7,357 nt of DNA from Rhodospirillaceae bacterium. GTDB taxonomy: Bacteria > Pseudomonadota > Alphaproteobacteria > UBA9219. Under the pieces are notes generated by a model. It made no database searches and was not told the DNA's origin. It saw only the letters and a program-made list of their open reading frames with translations. The stretch covers positions 1 to 7,357 of the forward strand of contig DNGD01000182.1 of NCBI GenBank assembly GCA_003486725.1, in the 5' to 3' direction. Positions 4,611 to 7,357 of this stretch are shown piece by piece. Within the stretch, counting starts at the first letter, position 1. The number at the start of each line of letters is the position of its first letter. The position numbers and the translations under genes were made by a program.

Positions 4611-5906
4611 TTCGGCGGTCTTGGCATCTTGGGTTTGTGTGCCACCCATCGCAATGCGCGACGGAGCAAGACCCAGTTGAACCAGCGAGCGCTTCACGCT
4701 TTCCGCATTGCGGTTGGCGGCTTCTTGCATCGTGGCGCCTTCGGAAGGCTCCCCACCGACGGGGGTCACAGCGATAACCGAGAATTCTGCATCGGCCTTG
4801 CGCGCCAGAACGGTGCTGACGGCGGCGGACAATTGTTGTTCATAGTCGACGTTCGGCTGGTTGTAGCGGATCAATACTAAAAGGCGCCCGGTTGTGGGCG
4901 CCACGGCTGCATCGCCAGACATGTTCTGCGGGGGGGTTCCCTGCTCTTCCATGAATTCCCTTGGGGACATCGGCGCTGGCCCGACGCGCCCGCTTGTGAC
5001 GGGCGAGATCGGTGCAGCCGATGGCGAAGGTGCATAAGAAGAACGCATCCCGCCTTGTTGGTTTGTCGCCTGAGGCAACATCATAACAGGTGACGGGTTT
5101 ACGATAACCGGACGATTGCCGATGCTGTTACCCAGCAGCTCGCCGCGTGTGATGGCAAAAGCCAACGCCTGCAGGTTGGTGCGCTCGGTTGTCAGATAGG
5201 CGGTCTGGCGTTGAATGTCGTCCGCCACCTGATTGCGCAGGTAGTCGAGTTGGACGACCAAACGGCTGACTTCGTCACGAAGCAGCTTCAACTGGTCATG
5301 ATCTTCATCAACCGCGCCGGAAAGCAGGAAGCCCGCTTGAACCGACTCTAACATATAAGAGGAGAGCGAGGCGTCCGCCGCAACAGCCGTTTGCAAAGCG
5401 TTCAAACGATTGAGCGAGCTGGTCACTTCGTTCAGGCTGCCTTCCGCTTCTTCCCACTGGCGGAGAAGAATGGGGTTGCCGCGCGTCGTGCCGTTTTGAA
5501 GACGGGCTGTGATCGCCGCCACCGTGCTGTGATATTGAACCGCACCGGCTGCACCGTTCGCACGAAGCACCATAAATTCGCTGGCGTTCAGATTGACGGA
5601 AGAGCGGAGGCGAAGAACCTCGTCGCGCAATTCAAGTGCGCGATTGCCAACCATCGTTCCACTAGAGGGACCGAAACCAGACAGCGAGTCATTCGCACCA
5701 GTACCGGATGACGAAAGCGTCGAGGGCGCTTCCTCAGGTGCCAATTGCATTGGCGTACTTTCCTGAGATTCGTCAGAGGCTGGAGCGACGGCATCAAGTC
5801 GATTGATGTTGCTCACTGAGCTGCTTTTATCAGGAGACGCCAGTACTGGCGTGCTGATTGAAAACACAACGGCCAAAAGAGAGGCCAAAACAATTTTGCG
5901 GAGCAT
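4590..5906 (-). CDS. Secreted/envelope protein of unknown function with OmpA-like C-terminal region
   Basis: A 438-residue protein I cannot name. It starts with a clear Sec signal peptide (LRK, then a hydrophobic core, likely cut after Ala23 in PVLA-SP). A low-complexity Ser/Pro/Glu region (about 24-88) is followed by a helical, coiled-coil-prone part (about 89-255, for example RALELRDEVLRLR and LKLLRDEVSRLVVQL). A second Pro/Ser-rich linker (about 265-338) leads to a compact end domain (about 340-438). That end has LLVLIRYNQPNVDYEQQL, then ANRNAESVKRSLVQLGLAPSRI and a final AEVHVYVR, resembling the helix-strand end of OmpA-like peptidoglycan-associated domains in degenerate form. The ATG at 5906 is preferred over GTG/ATG at 5930/5927 because AAGGGA lies six bases upstream and the signal peptide begins there. 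It is divergent from rluC. A periplasmic or outer-membrane structural role is an inference. Confidence 0.75.
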   Translation of the reverse strand: MLRKIVLASLLAVVFSISTPVLASPDKSSSVSNINRLDAVAPASDESQESTPMQLAPEEAPSTLSSSGTGANDSLSGFGPSSGTMVGNRALELRDEVLRLRSSVNLNASEFMVLRANGAAGAVQYHSTVAAITARLQNGTTRGNPILLRQWEEAEGSLNEVTSSLNRLNALQTAVAADASLSSYMLESVQAGFLLSGAVDEDHDQLKLLRDEVSRLVVQLDYLRNQVADDIQRQTAYLTTERTNLQALAFAITRGELLGNSIGNRPVIVNPSPVMMLPQATNQQGGMRSSYAPSPSAAPISPVTSGRVGPAPMSPREFMEEQGTPPQNMSGDAAVAPTTGRLLVLIRYNQPNVDYEQQLSAAVSTVLARKADAEFSVIAVTPVGGEPSEGATMQEAANRNAESVKRSLVQLGLAPSRIAMGGTQTQDAKTAEVHVYVR

Positions 5907-6139
5907 CGCAAATCCCTTCGTTTGCATCACGTTACATCCATGCCGTCTATGGTAGCCTTGAGAATCTGCTACCCCTCAAACATACAATATTTAAAGGGAA
6001 CTGACAGAAATTCCAAGCACTCAGATGATGATTCTTTTATACTTTAATTTGTTAACCACTTGATAACAAGCCCTAACACAAGAAAAACCTTGTGGCCATT
6101 CCGCCACAGTGTCAAAAGAAGAGCATAAAGGAGCCCCAC
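5907..6139. promoter_or_regulatory. Divergent promoter region between the envelope gene and rluC
   Basis: This AT-rich 233-base gap serves both directions. TATACT (6038-6043) is a possible plus-strand -10 for rluC, and its reverse includes TATAAA (6036-6041) as a possible minus-strand -10; neither has a convincing -35. Two hairpins are visible: GGTAGC/GCTACC (5951-5956 with 5968-5973) in the leader side of the envelope gene, and TGTGGC/GCCACA (6091-6096 with 6103-6108) in the rluC leader. No riboswitch family is recognised. Confidence 0.4.
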
Positions 6140-7162
6140 ATGGAGCCAAAAACCACTCAGCCGCACCTCAATACGCCATTCCCGCACGTTACACAAGACG
6201 AGGCTGGATTAAGGCTCGATCGCTGGTTTAAGCGGCATTTTCCAGTACTTTCTCATGGTCAGCTGCAAAAAATGCTTCGAACCGGACAGATTCGCGTGGA
6301 CGGCAAAAGGGCTGATTCGGCTTTTCGGCTGGAAGAAGGCCAGATTCTGCGCCTTCCCCCCGCCTTAACCAAAGGCGACTATGCCTCGGCCCGCCCTGAG
6401 CCCGCCGATGGTAAGCGCCCCTTGAGAAATCCCGATAAACTCAAGGGAATGATCCTTTATCAGGACGAGGATGTGGTGGCGATCAACAAGCCCGCCGGCC
6501 TCGCGGTGCAAGGCGGCACGGGATTAAAGGAGAATCTGGATGATAGCCTGATGGCGCTGAGTCTGGATGGCGTGACGCGCCCCAAGCTGGTTCACCGGCT
6601 TGATCGCGACACCAGCGGCGTCCTTCTTATTGCGCGCAATGATTATGCCGCGATGAAACTGTCCGCCTCTTTTCGTGCGCGCTCGACGCAGAAGATTTAT
6701 TGGGCGGCGACGGTCGGCGTCCCTTCCCCCAATGAAGGCCGCATCGATGCGCCGCTCGTTAAAAACGGGCAGTTGATGACGATTGCCGAAGAAGACGATG
6801 AGGAAGCCAAGAGCGCCGCAACGCTGTACCGCGTGGTCGAAAGCATCCCCAAGAAAATGGCGTTTGTCGCGCTGTGGCCGCTGACAGGGCGCACGCACCA
6901 GCTGCGCGTGCATTTGGCGCATTTGGGAACACCCATCTGGAAAGACCGGCTTTATGGTATTATAAATGAAGAGGAAGAGCCGTCAGGGCTGACATCCATG
7001 AATCTGGGCGACGGGCTTCATCTTCACGCGCGGCGATTGATCATCCCCCACCCCCGCAAAGGGGTGATCGATGTGACAGCGCCGCTTAGCGCGTCCATGA
7101 AGAAGACGTGGCGCTGTTTTGGTTTTTCGGAGAAAGCGGTCGTGGATTTCGACGACTTGTAA
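6140..7162 (+). CDS. rluC: 23S rRNA pseudouridine synthase, RluC/RluD family
   Basis: A 340-residue enzyme that turns specific uridines of 23S rRNA into pseudouridine. An N-terminal S4-like RNA-binding domain (about 18-72: LRLDRWFKRHFPVLSHGQLQKML, given here as LRLDRWFKRHF then LQKMLRTGQIRVDG) is followed by the catalytic domain. It shows ILYQDEDVVAINKPAGLAVQ-type motif I (about 105-124, here ILYQDEDVVAINKPAG), the active-site motif HRLDRDTSG with catalytic Asp155, and GRTHQLRVHLAHLG (about 250-263) near the end. All key residues are present and the length is typical. The ATG at 6140 has a strong AAAGGAG (6127-6133) six bases upstream; a GTG at 6092 would add 16 unlikely residues. The gene is probably co-transcribed with the next one, 23 bases downstream. 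RluC is preferred over RluD from overall look; the exact target uridines are not shown by the sequence. Confidence 0.88.
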   Translation: MEPKTTQPHLNTPFPHVTQDEAGLRLDRWFKRHFPVLSHGQLQKMLRTGQIRVDGKRADSAFRLEEGQILRLPPALTKGDYASARPEPADGKRPLRNPDKLKGMILYQDEDVVAINKPAGLAVQGGTGLKENLDDSLMALSLDGVTRPKLVHRLDRDTSGVLLIARNDYAAMKLSASFRARSTQKIYWAATVGVPSPNEGRIDAPLVKNGQLMTIAEEDDEEAKSAATLYRVVESIPKKMAFVALWPLTGRTHQLRVHLAHLGTPIWKDRLYGIINEEEEPSGLTSMNLGDGLHLHARRLIIPHPRKGVIDVTAPLSASMKKTWRCFGFSEKAVVDFDDL

Positions 7163-7185
7163 TTTTTTAACGAGGGAGAAATGCT

Positions 7186-7357
7186 ATGGGCAAGCGCCAC
7201 ATGTTTTCATCAAAATCATCTCTCAAAAAGTTCCGCCCGCTGTTGATCATCACGCTGATCATCATCGCCATGCCGATCCTTGGTGCGGTTTATATTGTGA
7301 CCACCTTCGACGTTAACGCCTATCGCGACATTATGTCCCGCACATTGTCGGAAAAAG
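7186..7357 (+). CDS. Probable AsmA-family membrane-anchored protein, N-terminal part (runs off the right edge)
   Basis: Fifty-seven codons are visible. A basic start (GKRHMF..SLKKFRP) leads into one membrane helix (LLIITLIIIAMPILGAVYIV, about residues 19-38), then TFDVNAYRDIMSRTLSEK, which resembles the segment just after the anchor in AsmA-like proteins (a strand, then a helix before the TGR motif). AsmA-like proteins are large envelope proteins linked to lipid transport or outer-membrane biogenesis. GAGGGAG (7172-7178) precedes the ATG by seven bases; the nearby ATG at 7181 opens a frame that stops after 21 codons. It follows rluC by 23 bases and probably shares its transcript. The call rests on a short piece, so it is tentative. 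Confidence 0.55.
   Translation, partial: MGKRHMFSSKSSLKKFRPLLIITLIIIAMPILGAVYIVTTFDVNAYRDIMSRTLSEK

Noticed and set aside
6091..6108. Hairpin TGTGGC/GCCACA followed on the minus strand by a T run, resembling a leftward terminator
   Set aside because: No leftward gene lies upstream of it to be terminated, since the minus-strand gene starts at 5906. It is kept only as a hairpin in the rluC leader.
1..7357. CRISPR arrays, tRNA or rRNA genes, insertion sequences, integrase
   Set aside because: No regularly spaced repeats, no recognisable tRNA or rRNA segments and no transposase or integrase motifs were seen on either strand.

Overview
The window holds an arsenic-resistance cluster (about positions 1-4342) next to a chromosomal block that looks like core genome (about 4590-7357). 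The proteins point to an alphaproteobacterium, possibly Rhodospirillales or Micavibrio-like. The main reasons are the style of the 438-residue OmpA-end-like protein beside an RluC-type pseudouridine synthase and an AsmA-like gene, and the moderate GC content. This placement is an inference from recognition, not a database result.

Left part, minus strand: six genes read leftward in what looks like one operon. They are arsR (3438-3118), an ArsP-type permease (3084-1783), a small CxxC thioredoxin-fold protein resembling ArsE (1765-1529), an ArsF-type membrane-anchored thioredoxin-like protein (1477-929), an ArsG/CcdA-type membrane protein (932-234), and the first 71 codons of an Acr3 arsenite efflux pump (215 to the left edge). 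Spacings are short (33, 17, 51, -4 and 18 bases) and most genes have good ribosome binding sites. On the plus strand, divergent from arsR, lies arsM (3551-4342), an arsenite S-adenosylmethionine methyltransferase. The arsR-arsM gap holds a 12-4-12 imperfect dyad that is a strong candidate ArsR operator.

Together these genes suggest handling of both inorganic and organic arsenic. ArsR senses As(III), ArsM methylates it, the ArsP-type permease may export trivalent organoarsenicals, ArsE/F/G are related to the system described for nitroaromatic arsenicals, and Acr3 exports arsenite. No arsenate reductase (arsC) is visible, but the cluster continues off the left edge. ArsE (cytosolic CxxC), ArsG (membrane cysteine pair) and ArsF (outside CxxC) also have the layout of a transmembrane thiol relay.

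Junction (4343-4589): arsM and the next gene converge here on 247 bases without a convincing gene. The stretch contains hairpins and the second copy of an exact 21-base direct repeat. The first copy lies in the arsR-arsM promoter region, so the two copies bracket arsM exactly 930 bases apart.

Right part: a secreted or envelope protein of unknown function (5906-4590, minus), then divergently an RluC/RluD-family 23S rRNA pseudouridine synthase (6140-7162, plus) and, 23 bases further, the start of a probable AsmA-family membrane-anchored protein (7186 to the right edge).
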